A DNA stretch of 6,326 nt, taken from the NCBI GenBank assembly GCA_001768965.1, contig MEMY01000028.1:1263-7588 (forward strand), written 5' to 3'. The position numbers and the translations under genes are program-made. Origin of the DNA: an archaeon RBG_16_50_20. GTDB lineage: Archaea; Thermoproteota; Bathyarchaeia; 40CM-2-53-6. Below, piece after piece: positions 1-5,902 of the stretch. The notes under the pieces were generated by a model that saw nothing but the letters and a program-made list of their open reading frames with translations, did no database searches and was not told where the DNA came from. Numbering within the stretch: the stretch's first letter is position 1; each line of letters opens with the position of its first letter.

Positions 1-947
1 ACAGTGAGGTGATGCGGTTCTGTCAGAGTTTCATGACGGAGCTTTTCCGTCACATCGGCCCGAATACCGACGTTCCGGCGGGAGACATAGGTGTTGGCGG
101 CCGAGAGATTGGTTTCCTATTCGGCCAGTACAAGCGTCTCAAGAACGAGTTTACCGGTGTTCTGACGGGCAAGGGGCTCAACTGGGGCGGCTCACTGATT
201 CGCCCCGAGGCCACAGGTTACGGCGCGGTTTACTTCGCTGAAGAGATGCTCAAGACTCGCAAAGAGACGATCAAGGATAAGGTTGCGCTGGTTTCTGGCA
301 GCGGCAACGTGGCGCAGTATGCCGTCGAGAAGCTACTCGACCTGGGCGCTAAGCCTGTCACCCTATCTGACTCGAACGGGTTCATCTACGATCAAGCCGG
401 AATCAACCGTGAGAAGCTGGCATTCGTACTGGAGCTGAAGAACGTTCGCCGCGGCCGAATCAAGGAGTACGCGGACAAGTTCAAGACCAAGTATGTCCCA
501 TTCGACTCGAAGCTGGACTACAATCCACTCTGGGACATCAAGGCGCACTGCGCTTTTCCGGGTGCCACTCAGAACGAGATAAATGCGAAGGACGCGGCCA
601 ACCTGCTGAAGAATGGAGTCTACGTCGTGTGTGAGGGTGCCAATATGCCGTCGACCCTTGAGGCGACGAAGCTGTTCCTTGAGCGCAACATCCTTTACGG
701 TCCTGCTAAGGCGGCGAACGCTGGTGGCGTAGCCACATCTGGCCTTGAGATGTCGCAGAACAGCTTGCGGATGAACTGGACCCGTGAGGAGGTTGATGCC
801 AAGCTTCACGACATAATGGTCAAAATCCATAAGAACTGCTTCGAGACCGCAGAACGCTTCGGTACGCCAGGCAACCTGGTCAACGGCGCCAACATCGCAG
901 GCTTCCTCAAAGTCGCCGACGCGATGATGGACCAAGGGTTGGTCTGA
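1..947 (+). CDS. gdhA: NADP-type glutamate dehydrogenase, C-terminal part (5' truncated by window edge)
   Basis: This enzyme reversibly converts 2-oxoglutarate and ammonia to glutamate in the cytoplasm, linking carbon and nitrogen metabolism. The frame is open from base 3 and reads S-E-V-M-R-F-C-Q-S-F, so the GTG at 9 is an internal Val, not a start. About 314 residues are present of the roughly 450 usual for the E. coli GdhA-type hexameric family; the N-terminal part with the substrate-binding lysines lies outside. Counting from the codon at 9: PAGDIGVG at 23-30 with the catalytic Asp26; the GKGLxxGGSLIRPEATGYG block at 54-72; the Rossmann glycine motif GSGNVA at 97-102; ATQNE at 186-190; EGANMP at 209-214; and the AANAGGVATSGLEMSQN block at 235-251. 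The C-terminus (NIAGFLKVADAM) matches the family end, so the gene is intact downstream. NADP preference is inferred from the subfamily, since Asp121-Ser122 after the second strand does not prove it. Identification is very secure. Confidence 0.96.
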   Translation, partial: SEVMRFCQSFMTELFRHIGPNTDVPAGDIGVGGREIGFLFGQYKRLKNEFTGVLTGKGLNWGGSLIRPEATGYGAVYFAEEMLKTRKETIKDKVALVSGSGNVAQYAVEKLLDLGAKPVTLSDSNGFIYDQAGINREKLAFVLELKNVRRGRIKEYADKFKTKYVPFDSKLDYNPLWDIKAHCAFPGATQNEINAKDAANLLKNGVYVVCEGANMPSTLEATKLFLERNILYGPAKAANAGGVATSGLEMSQNSLRMNWTREEVDAKLHDIMVKIHKNCFETAERFGTPGNLVNGANIAGFLKVADAMMDQGLV

Positions 948-950
948 TCC

Positions 951-979
951 GGAAACGGCGCCTTTCCTTCTTTCTTTTC
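951..979 (+). terminator. Possible hairpin plus pyrimidine tract after glutamate dehydrogenase
   Basis: GGAAA (951-955) can pair with TTTCC (963-967) around a 7-nt loop. An unbroken 19-nt pyrimidine run rich in T covers 961-979. It lies just after the gdhA stop codon and before the glyoxalase ribosome site. A T-rich tract alone is a typical archaeal termination signal. The 5-bp stem is weak, so this may terminate only partly or do nothing. No TATA-like box is visible between it and the next gene, so some read-through would be needed. Confidence 0.35.
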
Positions 980-982
980 ACT

Positions 983-987
983 AGGTG
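983..987 (+). promoter_or_regulatory. Shine-Dalgarno site for the glyoxalase-like gene
   Basis: AGGTG, complementary to the 16S 3' end, sits 7 nt before the GTG at 995. It supports that non-ATG start, which also places the first metal-ligand His at residue 5 as in characterised glyoxalase I proteins. Confidence 0.6.
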
Positions 988-994
988 CGGAAAC

Positions 995-1375
995 GTGGGA
1001 ATACTCCACACTTGCCTTAATGTTTCAGATCTCGACAGATCAATCAAGTTCTACACGGAGAACTTGGATCTCAAGTTCGTAAGCCGCCGCGAAATCAAGC
1101 AGAACAATGCTGAAATCGCATTTCTCAAGGACGAGAGCAGCGGGGCGATCGAACTCACGCATTGGCGTGACAAGAAGACTCTGATTGAAGGGGACAATCT
1201 TGACCACATAGCCTTCGGGGTGGAGGATGTTGAGGAAGCCGTCAAACGACTCAGGGAGAAAGGGGTTACGATTGCAATGGAACCCTACTCATTGCAGGGC
1301 TCATCGTCGAAGATTGCTTTCATTAAGGATCCTGATGGAAACTGGCTAGAACTGATCCAGCAATCGCCCAGTTGA
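995..1375 (+). CDS. VOC-superfamily metalloenzyme, glyoxalase I-like
   Basis: A 126-residue protein with the vicinal oxygen chelate fold made of two beta-alpha-beta-beta-beta units, about the length of short bacterial glyoxalase I. The family isomerises thiol hemiacetals of methylglyoxal or carries out related metal-dependent chemistry. Aligned by eye to E. coli GloA, all four metal ligands are present: His5 (LHTCLNVSDL), Glu53 (AIELTHW), His71 (DHIAFGVEDV) and Glu119 (DPDGNWLELIQ). The first unit spans about residues 3-57 and the second about 68-123. GTG start with a good ribosome site 7 nt upstream. It follows glutamate dehydrogenase by 47 nt on the same strand and may be co-transcribed if the intervening tract does not terminate. 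Most archaea lack glutathione, so if the host is archaeal the thiol cofactor and substrate are open; other VOC activities (epimerase, dioxygenase, thiol transferase) are not excluded. The fold is secure; the exact reaction is not. Confidence 0.88.
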   Translation: MGILHTCLNVSDLDRSIKFYTENLDLKFVSRREIKQNNAEIAFLKDESSGAIELTHWRDKKTLIEGDNLDHIAFGVEDVEEAVKRLREKGVTIAMEPYSLQGSSSKIAFIKDPDGNWLELIQQSPS

Positions 1376-1405
1376 ATTGGCTCTTCTTCACGCTAAGGCA
1401 GTATC

Positions 1406-1430
1406 AGAGCTCACAGGATAGCTCTTCTTG
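1406..1430 (+). terminator. Weak terminator-like hairpin between convergent genes
   Basis: AGAGCT (1406-1411) pairs with AGCTCT (1420-1425) around an 8-nt loop and is followed by the short pyrimidine stretch TCTT. It lies 30 nt past the glyoxalase-like stop and in the 3' region of the oppositely oriented trmI, so it could serve either transcript. The stem is short and the T run broken, so the call is tentative. The rest of 1376-1477 shows no gene. Confidence 0.25.
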
Positions 1431-1477
1431 GCAAGCCGGACGCTGGCATACAAATTCTGTACACTGAAAGTCGGCAG

Positions 1478-2266
1478 TTATTCTGAGCGCAGAATTTTCT
1501 GGGCAAAGGTCATGTACCCTGTGTGACCCACCATCATCGTTGCCGGCCTTGTCTTTCCGGTATCTGCTCTAATCTCTCGGATGAAACACTCGAGAGTGTG
1601 CACGTTGGCGAACCCACCCTGTGTGAAGGCTTCTGTTGTCTTCTCTACTTGATTGATTGTGGGGCTGAACGATACGAGCGGCGCCCCTCCGGCGAGAGCT
1701 TTGTGGATGTGTGGGATTATCGGCCAGGGATCCCCGACATCTATCACGGCCGCGTCGAACCCGGCCCCGTCAATGCCCGCGCTTGCGTCTGCATTATGGA
1801 TGGTCACGAATTCAAGCAGGGATGCCCTCTTCAAATTACGTTCAGCTATTTCCGCGAACTCTTTTCTAGCCTCGTAGGTGTGGATGTGGCCGGTTGGTTT
1901 GACCGCCATTGCGGCCGCAACTGTCATCGCTCCGCTCCCCGTGCCTATCTCCAGAACCTTGGAACCGGCAGTTAGTGCGAGCTTCAGTATGATGAGCCCG
2001 ATGTCTTTTGGATACATGATTTGGGTTCTGCGGGCAGTGTGCATGATTAGGTCGTGGGTGGTGGGTTTCAATGCCCAGAATATTTGGTCGAGTGAGCTTT
2101 TGACTTGGCTGCCGTATGGTTTGCCGATGAGGTCGCCTAGATTTATGTAACCTTTGTGAGTGTGGAACTGCCTACTCCGATCGACGCGCAGCAACCATTG
2201 CCGTCTAAGGTCAAAGTGAAGGAGAACTAGTGACCCTTCGGCGATCGAAGTGCCATTCCCGGACAT
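1478..2266 (-). CDS. trmI: tRNA (adenine-N1)-methyltransferase, TrmI family
   Basis: Uses S-adenosylmethionine to form m1A at position 58 of the tRNA T-loop (57/58 in some archaea), usually as a homotetramer in the cytoplasm. The 262-residue product has the small N-terminal beta domain typical of TrmI (about 8-55, with FHTHKGYINLGDLIGKPYG at 34-52). The conserved RRTQIMYPKD follows at 79-88, then the Rossmann methyltransferase domain with motif I LEIGTGSG at 105-112. The acidic end of strand 2 is YEAR (131-134), and the catalytic-loop position reads DVGDPW at 176-181. The C-terminal RPATMMVGHTGYMTFA is also typical. The start chosen is the ATG at 2266, one base after the TAG of the upstream membrane-protein gene, and it gives the normal family length. 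An ATG at 2362 would add 32 residues overlapping that gene and with no family resemblance. Motif IV is slightly unusual, since DLP(D/Q)P is commoner. Last gene of the minus-strand cluster. Confidence 0.92.
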   Translation of the reverse strand: MSGNGTSIAEGSLVLLHFDLRRQWLLRVDRSRQFHTHKGYINLGDLIGKPYGSQVKSSLDQIFWALKPTTHDLIMHTARRTQIMYPKDIGLIILKLALTAGSKVLEIGTGSGAMTVAAAMAVKPTGHIHTYEARKEFAEIAERNLKRASLLEFVTIHNADASAGIDGAGFDAAVIDVGDPWPIIPHIHKALAGGAPLVSFSPTINQVEKTTEAFTQGGFANVHTLECFIREIRADTGKTRPATMMVGHTGYMTFAQKILRSE

Positions 2267-2267
2267 G

Positions 2268-2711
2268 CTAGCTTCCCGCTGAGATCCTCTGAAACCGTCT
2301 GGCCAGCCATCTACCACGACTGCCGAGAACGAAGCGCACGAGAAAAGATTTCGGTCTGCCATCCCAGGAAACGAAGACGTTCACGAAGAAAGCTCTGGAT
2401 ATGGTCGGAATCGCACAGAGAGCAGTCGCAATTAGTGCAACGCTGCACGCTGTTGAACTGTTCTCAGGGGAGAAGCTGATCACGAACCAGAGGGGGTTGT
2501 ATTTTGAGACGACAGCAGCTATCGCTGCTAGTATAGTCAAGGTTGCAAAGGGAACCATGCTCTTGCGCTGGACTATGACAGAATTTATGCGCCCCAACGG
2601 AAGCTCGTAAGACTTCGACTTGCTCAATCCAGTTTTCTCAATGGTCATCCCGTCCGCGTGGAGAGTGACTGAGTAATTGATCCCGCTACAACTGAATTCT
2701 TTCGCTGGCAA
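2268..2711 (-). CDS. Small two-TM membrane protein with a split PH-like domain, function unknown
   Basis: A 147-residue protein that I do not recognise as a named family. Residues about 8-50 form a beta-rich segment (YSVTLHADGMTIEK, then a basic turn, ELPLGRINSVIVQRK). Two hydrophobic segments follow at about 53-80 and 88-110, the first broken by SKYNP. A C-terminal segment then resumes strand-then-helix character (KSFLVRFVLGSRGRW at 121-135, followed by basic ARRFQRI). This strand–TM hairpin–strand–helix layout recalls bacterial/archaeal membrane PH-like proteins whose domain is split by membrane helices; that is inference. The TTG start at 2711 is the only workable one: a stop codon lies 13 codons upstream, and AAGGA sits 7 nt before the TTG. 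Its TAG stop is one base before trmI, suggesting translational coupling. It begins 47 nt after the HAD phosphatase gene, with no TATA-like box seen in the gap. Real-gene status is supported by packing, ribosome site and coherent protein features. Confidence 0.72.
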   Translation of the reverse strand: MPAKEFSCSGINYSVTLHADGMTIEKTGLSKSKSYELPLGRINSVIVQRKSMVPFATLTILAAIAAVVSKYNPLWFVISFSPENSSTACSVALIATALCAIPTISRAFFVNVFVSWDGRPKSFLVRFVLGSRGRWLARRFQRISAGS

Positions 2712-2718
2712 TCGTGTG

Positions 2719-2723
2719 TCCTT
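2719..2723 (-). promoter_or_regulatory. Shine-Dalgarno site deciding the TTG start of the membrane-protein gene
   Basis: On the minus strand GAAGGA precedes the TTG at 2711 with a 7-nt spacer after AAGGA. It is the strongest ribosome site among the three TTG-started genes of this cluster. Confidence 0.5.
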
Positions 2724-2758
2724 CGGTGACTTGTGGATGCCGTTGTGGTTTCAGGTCG

Positions 2759-3391
2759 CTACACGAGGTATTTGAGGACTCTACTTAAGTCATCGTCCTC
2801 AACAACATAATCCGCCCGCTGTTTCGCGATTTCATCCTTCGGCTTGTATGCGATCCTCAGACATTTCGGATGCGAGAGATCGAACGCTCGATCCCCAATC
2901 AGTGCGACTTGGTCTATTGGGATGCCGATCTGAGCTGCCAATTCCTCAACGATGTGCGCCTTATCGTTAACGGCCACCTTCAGCTTTATCCCGCCGGTTA
3001 GCCGCCCGTCATTTGTCTCCAGTTCGTTTGAGAGAGCGATGTCGGCGCCAAGTTCTTTCGCAACCTTGTCCGTCAATATGGATAGACCGGCACTGATGAT
3101 CGCAGTTTTCACGGATTTCTCACGGAGTGTTTTGAAGGTTTCACGTACCCCTTGTCGGTAGGGGATGCGGTTGAGGGCGTCCGTGATTCTGGCCAATGAG
3201 GCTCCAGCCCAATATCCTGCATCCGTCTCCGCCCATTCCTTGTATGAGATCTCGCCCCGTCTGTACTTCTGGGCCGCGATCTTTCCCTTCTTCCAGGTTC
3301 CGAACTCGTCGTGGAGGTATTTCCAGAGACTGTCAACTGGTGTAAGTGTGCCGTCGAGGTCGAACACGGCCAACTGGATTTTTCGATTCAA
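2759..3391 (-). CDS. HAD-superfamily phosphatase, SerB-like (HAD-IB)
   Basis: A 210-residue soluble phosphohydrolase working through a phospho-aspartate intermediate with Mg2+. Motif I is FDLDGTLT at 10-17, with nucleophile Asp11 and acid/base Asp13. An alpha-helical cap follows at about 20-78 (WKYLHDEFGTW and on). Motif II is Ser100 in AIISAG, motif III Lys144 in NDKAHIV, and motif IV GDRAFDL at 166-172 with Mg2+-binding Asp167 and Asp171. The order and spacing match phosphoserine phosphatase-like enzymes, but SerB normally has GDGANDL in motif IV, so serine biosynthesis should not be assumed. The substrate is unknown. The start is the TTG at 3391, just before motif I; the frame upstream closes after four codons at the stop of the kinase gene. 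GAGG overlapping that stop (3405-3402) lies 10 nt before the TTG and could serve reinitiating ribosomes. The 12-nt gap to the kinase-like gene suggests coupled expression and possibly an opposing reaction. Confidence 0.88.
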   Translation of the reverse strand: MNRKIQLAVFDLDGTLTPVDSLWKYLHDEFGTWKKGKIAAQKYRRGEISYKEWAETDAGYWAGASLARITDALNRIPYRQGVRETFKTLREKSVKTAIISAGLSILTDKVAKELGADIALSNELETNDGRLTGGIKLKVAVNDKAHIVEELAAQIGIPIDQVALIGDRAFDLSHPKCLRIAYKPKDEIAKQRADYVVEDDDLSRVLKYLV

Positions 3392-3401
3392 CTCCGGACC
3401 G

Positions 3402-3405
3402 CCTC
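3402..3405 (-). promoter_or_regulatory. Weak Shine-Dalgarno overlapping the kinase stop codon
   Basis: TGAGG on the minus strand combines the kinase-gene TGA (3406-3404) with a GAGG ribosome site 10 nt before the TTG at 3391. This fits termination-reinitiation coupling between kinase and phosphatase. Match and spacing are only fair. Confidence 0.3.
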
Positions 3406-5050
3406 AACCAGCTGCTCTAAGCATCTTTGAGATTTCCAGTATGATCGGCGCTGGTGTCCAGAGCGAAAAAGCCTTCGCATACCTGACTCCTGCAGCCTTC
3501 TTCAGTTCCATCCGGTCCCCTTCTCGAAGGTATCCGCGAATGAACGCTTGCACCAGTTCAGTCAGCCCACGTGTCGGTGTTGGACTTTCACTGTAATGCC
3601 CAGTGTAGAAAAGTAGTTCTGCGATATCCCAAGCGTAGTCTCCGCGTTTTCCAGCCTGTTCAAGGTCTATCATGTAGATGTCATCGTCTTTCGCTACGAA
3701 GTTCTCGGGTTTCGAGTCTCCGATTGAGACTCCTACTCCGTGAATTTTTGCAACTGTTTCCCCTAAGAGCTCAGCGAGGTGATATTGTGGTTTCGTAAGA
3801 GCGCTTCTGCTTACTGTCTGCGTCACGAAATTGGCGAGTGAGCTGCCTGATATGTAGCTTTCCAAGAGAATCCTGTCTTTCACGGCCACATGGATAATTT
3901 GTGGGACCTTCAGCCCCTTCTTGGCGAGGTACCGGTTTACCCCGTATTCATTGCTCATCCTAGTTTTTCCCGAGACCGCGAAGAACTTGCTGCCGAAGGA
4001 CACCAAATTGAGCGTGAACCATTTGAAACCATGCCAGTCTGTGAACCTCTTCGCTACGAAGCGTTCTTTCCCAGATGTGACCAAGAAGACTTCGTTCAGG
4101 ACTCCAGCAAGGGGGGAGATTGTGATGGGGCGACTCGGACGAAGCCCTGAAACGATGTCCTCTAGCGACGCTTTCTCGTTAAGTGAAACTAACCGCTCGG
4201 CCGTGCGAAGGTAGAGGTGGTTCTTGGGATCTTCAGGTGCCATTCCCACCAGTCCTTCGCCCAATCCAAGCCTGAGTGGGCTGTAGAGTTCACGTGCTAG
4301 CAGGTCCAAGTTCAGGTAGATCGCCCGCCCTCTAGTCAAGTAGGAGTAGAACGTTCTTTGGCTCTCCCGCAGGATGTTCACAACCTGCCCTGACGACCTT
4401 TTCGCCAGCCACCTGTCAATCGCGAGATCTGGTATCGTAACATTCTCGCCATCCAGCTCGACAACATCACCCCGAAGGCTCAACACGGCTTTCATGTAGG
4501 AATCACGTAGAGCTGCAAGGTTCTTTTCGCGTACTGATGGTTCAAGCAGTTTCAGGTACTCACCCATGCTGGGTGGAAAGGCGCGCGCTCGCTTTCTCAA
4601 CCGAGACAGAGCGAAGAACTCTGGTTTGGCAACGATCCCTCGACACATTTCCCCATATTCGATAACGAGATCCCTTACTTCCTCCTTCACCGCGCGAGCT
4701 TTCGCTTCCAGTCCCAAGTTCTCTGTGTAGACTTGATTTGCGAGCGGGCGAAATGGGTAGAGGAATATCTCAGTTAGGAAATCTCCCAAAGTCCCCTTCC
4801 GTATGTCCAATTCGATTAGGTTGCGCTCTGCAATCAGGAACCTGATCTCATTCCCATTCACAATCCTTCGGTGAGCTCTCAAACCATTCGTATATTCCTC
4901 GCAGATGACGAGAACATTACTGCCCCTAAAGCTCCCCGACTTTGCATAGACCGATGGCCCGTAGGCGCAAATGGCGACTCGTTGGTTGGACGGAGCCAGA
5001 TCCTCAAGTTGCCCTGGAACAATTTCTTTGAGCTCCGTCTCGAATGACAA
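3404..5050 (-). CDS. Fusion of a degenerate nucleotidyltransferase-like domain and a Bud32/APH-like kinase
   Basis: A 548-residue protein with two recognisable parts. Residues about 22-110 resemble the small nucleotidyltransferase fold (VAICAYGPSVYAKSGSF, then RGSNVLVICEEY, then IRFLIAERNLIELD), but where active members have a Gly-Ser followed by an Asp-x-Asp pair this one reads SNVLV, so it is probably inactive. A helical, charged linker covers about 115-300. The kinase part, about 310-548, has Lys334 in FVAKRF (ATP-binding lysine), a likely helix-C Glu368 in MSNEYG, the catalytic loop IGDSKPENF at 443-451 (Asp445, Lys447, Asn450), and metal-binding Asp462 in MIDLEQ. Helix motif DYAWDIAELL follows at 471-480. 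This layout is that of Bud32/aminoglycoside-phosphotransferase-like kinases and looks catalytically complete. Bud32 itself is far shorter and reads HGDL in the loop, so this is not simply KEOPS Bud32. No membrane segments seen. The TTG at 5050 is the only workable start in frame; no good ribosome site precedes it, but a TATA-like CTTTAAC lies about 35 nt upstream. The substrate (protein, lipid or sugar) is unknown. Confidence 0.8.
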   Translation of the reverse strand: MSFETELKEIVPGQLEDLAPSNQRVAICAYGPSVYAKSGSFRGSNVLVICEEYTNGLRAHRRIVNGNEIRFLIAERNLIELDIRKGTLGDFLTEIFLYPFRPLANQVYTENLGLEAKARAVKEEVRDLVIEYGEMCRGIVAKPEFFALSRLRKRARAFPPSMGEYLKLLEPSVREKNLAALRDSYMKAVLSLRGDVVELDGENVTIPDLAIDRWLAKRSSGQVVNILRESQRTFYSYLTRGRAIYLNLDLLARELYSPLRLGLGEGLVGMAPEDPKNHLYLRTAERLVSLNEKASLEDIVSGLRPSRPITISPLAGVLNEVFLVTSGKERFVAKRFTDWHGFKWFTLNLVSFGSKFFAVSGKTRMSNEYGVNRYLAKKGLKVPQIIHVAVKDRILLESYISGSSLANFVTQTVSRSALTKPQYHLAELLGETVAKIHGVGVSIGDSKPENFVAKDDDIYMIDLEQAGKRGDYAWDIAELLFYTGHYSESPTPTRGLTELVQAFIRGYLREGDRMELKKAAGVRYAKAFSLWTPAPIILEISKMLRAAG

Positions 5051-5082
5051 TCTCGACCAGCTTGAGGGCTTGCTAGAGCGCG

Positions 5083-5090
5083 AGTTAAAG
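5083..5090 (-). promoter_or_regulatory. Possible TATA-box for an internal promoter before the kinase gene
   Basis: CTTTAACT on the minus strand, within the 63-nt gap after the glycosyltransferase stop. A start of transcription about 26 nt downstream would fall near 5061, giving an 11-nt leader before the TTG at 5050. Such a short leader would explain the lack of a clear Shine-Dalgarno. The same 9-mer ACCTTTAAC recurs at 5912-5904 upstream of the glycosyltransferase gene. Confidence 0.3.
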
Positions 5091-5113
5091 GTCTTGAATC
5101 TCCATGACGCCGC

Positions 5114-5839
5114 TCACGGGGCAACGTAGACCCGCCAGAAGAGCTTCCACAGGCCCGTTCCGTGTATCCAAACGTCTCTTGCTAGTCGAGATATGGGTGT
5201 CTTGGGTCCCTTTCTCTCAGTCCAATGAATGGGAATCTCGCGTATTCTGAATCCACGTTTTCTTGCTAGGACGATTACCTCTGTATCCCAGAACCAGGAA
5301 TCGCTCTTTGCCTCAAGGGACAGCACTTTGACCAGTCGCGCCGTGAAGGACTTGAATCCACACTGATGATCGTGAACACCTGTGCTGAAGAGGATCCTTA
5401 CGAACCAGTTGTAGGTTTTGGAAGCGAATCTTCGCAGTCGCGGCCTATTTGTTTCCGAACCTGCAATGTAGCGAGAGCCGGTAACAAGGTCAGATTCGCT
5501 TTCCAGGAGATTCTTGTAGGCATCGAACTTCATTAAATCAGTTGCCATGTCAACATCTATGTAGGCGTACACGTCGCCCTCGATAGTTCCCCAAGCCTCT
5601 CGCAAAGCTCGGCCTCTGCCCAGTCTCTCGTCATGTTGTAAATGGATGATGTTTGGATATTTCTGCTTCAGTTCGTTAACCAGTTGAGTTGAATCTGATC
5701 CATCTTCGGCAATCACAATCGTGAAGTCGGGAATGATGCGGAGGGTCGCTGCTTCAAGACTCTCTACGGCGCTCCGCAAGAACTGCGCATCTTTGTAGAC
5801 TGGTAGAGTGACTATGACGCGTTTTGAGTCGTTGAGCAT
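5114..5839 (-). CDS. GT2 glycosyltransferase, dolichyl/polyprenyl-phosphate sugar transferase (ALG5/DPM1-like)
   Basis: Likely transfers glucose, mannose or a similar sugar from a nucleotide sugar to a polyprenyl phosphate on the cytoplasmic face of the membrane. Numbering from the ATG at 5839 gives 241 residues: VTLPVYKDAQFL at 10-21; AEDGSDST at 44-51 for nucleotide binding; metal-binding DVD (95-97) in YIDVDMAT; GSRY at 121-124; HQCGFKSF at 158-165; FWDTEV at 183-188, the usual catalytic acidic motif; and EIPIHWTERKGPK at 201-213, the ALG5/DPM-like acceptor-side motif. No transmembrane helix is obvious; the C-terminus is aromatic and basic (WKLFWRVYV) and could lie on the membrane. A GTG at 5857 would add six residues (beginning V/M-R-S-R-A-S); the ATG is preferred because a TATA-like box at 5877-5871 would then give a leader of about 10 nt, and GGAG lies 10 nt upstream. 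First gene of the minus-strand cluster, divergent from another GT2 gene. Sugar specificity cannot be read. Confidence 0.88.
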   Translation of the reverse strand: MLNDSKRVIVTLPVYKDAQFLRSAVESLEAATLRIIPDFTIVIAEDGSDSTQLVNELKQKYPNIIHLQHDERLGRGRALREAWGTIEGDVYAYIDVDMATDLMKFDAYKNLLESESDLVTGSRYIAGSETNRPRLRRFASKTYNWFVRILFSTGVHDHQCGFKSFTARLVKVLSLEAKSDSWFWDTEVIVLARKRGFRIREIPIHWTERKGPKTPISRLARDVWIHGTGLWKLFWRVYVAP

Positions 5840-5870
5840 GCTGGCTCGGCTCCGCACATTTTGAGTACTG

Positions 5871-5877
5871 TAATTAT
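5871..5877 (-). promoter_or_regulatory. Candidate TATA-box for the minus-strand cluster
   Basis: ATAATTA on the minus strand within GGATAATTACAG. A start site about 26 nt downstream would be near 5848, just ahead of the glycosyltransferase ATG at 5839. Alternatives in the same interval are ATTAAA (5902-5897) and CTTTAAC (5910-5904), which would give longer leaders of roughly 30-40 nt. Confidence 0.35.
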
Positions 5878-5896
5878 CCGCAGCGGTTTGTCGGAG

Positions 5897-5902
5897 TTTA
5901 AT
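5897..5902 (+). promoter_or_regulatory. Candidate TATA-box for the plus-strand DPM1-like gene
   Basis: TTTAAT, centred about 24-26 nt before the ATG at 5923, is at the distance expected for a leaderless archaeal transcript. A second box-like GTTAAAGG (5904-5911) has the same relation to the alternative ATG at 5932. Either way the message would be leaderless or nearly so. Confidence 0.4.

Noticed and set aside
363..935. 190-codon open frame antisense to glutamate dehydrogenase
   Set aside because: It mirrors a strongly conserved coding region, has no recognisable domain, and arises from GC-rich third positions of the real gene.
1380..1429. Direct repeat GCTCTTCTT at 1380-1388 and 1421-1429
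   Set aside because: Only 9 bp, low complexity, two copies and no associated mobile or regulatory structure.
1523..2150. Three plus-strand open frames opposite trmI (from 1523, 1653 and 1878)
   Set aside because: All are antisense to a clear TrmI reading frame, carry no motifs and have no ribosome site that would favour them.
2267..2362. Longer TrmI starting at the ATG at 2362
   Set aside because: The extra 32 residues overlap the membrane-protein gene in another frame and do not resemble the TrmI N-terminus; the ATG at 2266 gives the normal length.
3689..4063. Repeated TTCGCTACGAAG with hairpin potential at two places
   Set aside because: Both copies lie inside the kinase gene and encode the same Phe-Val-Ala-Lys in two separate places; coding coincidence is the simplest explanation.
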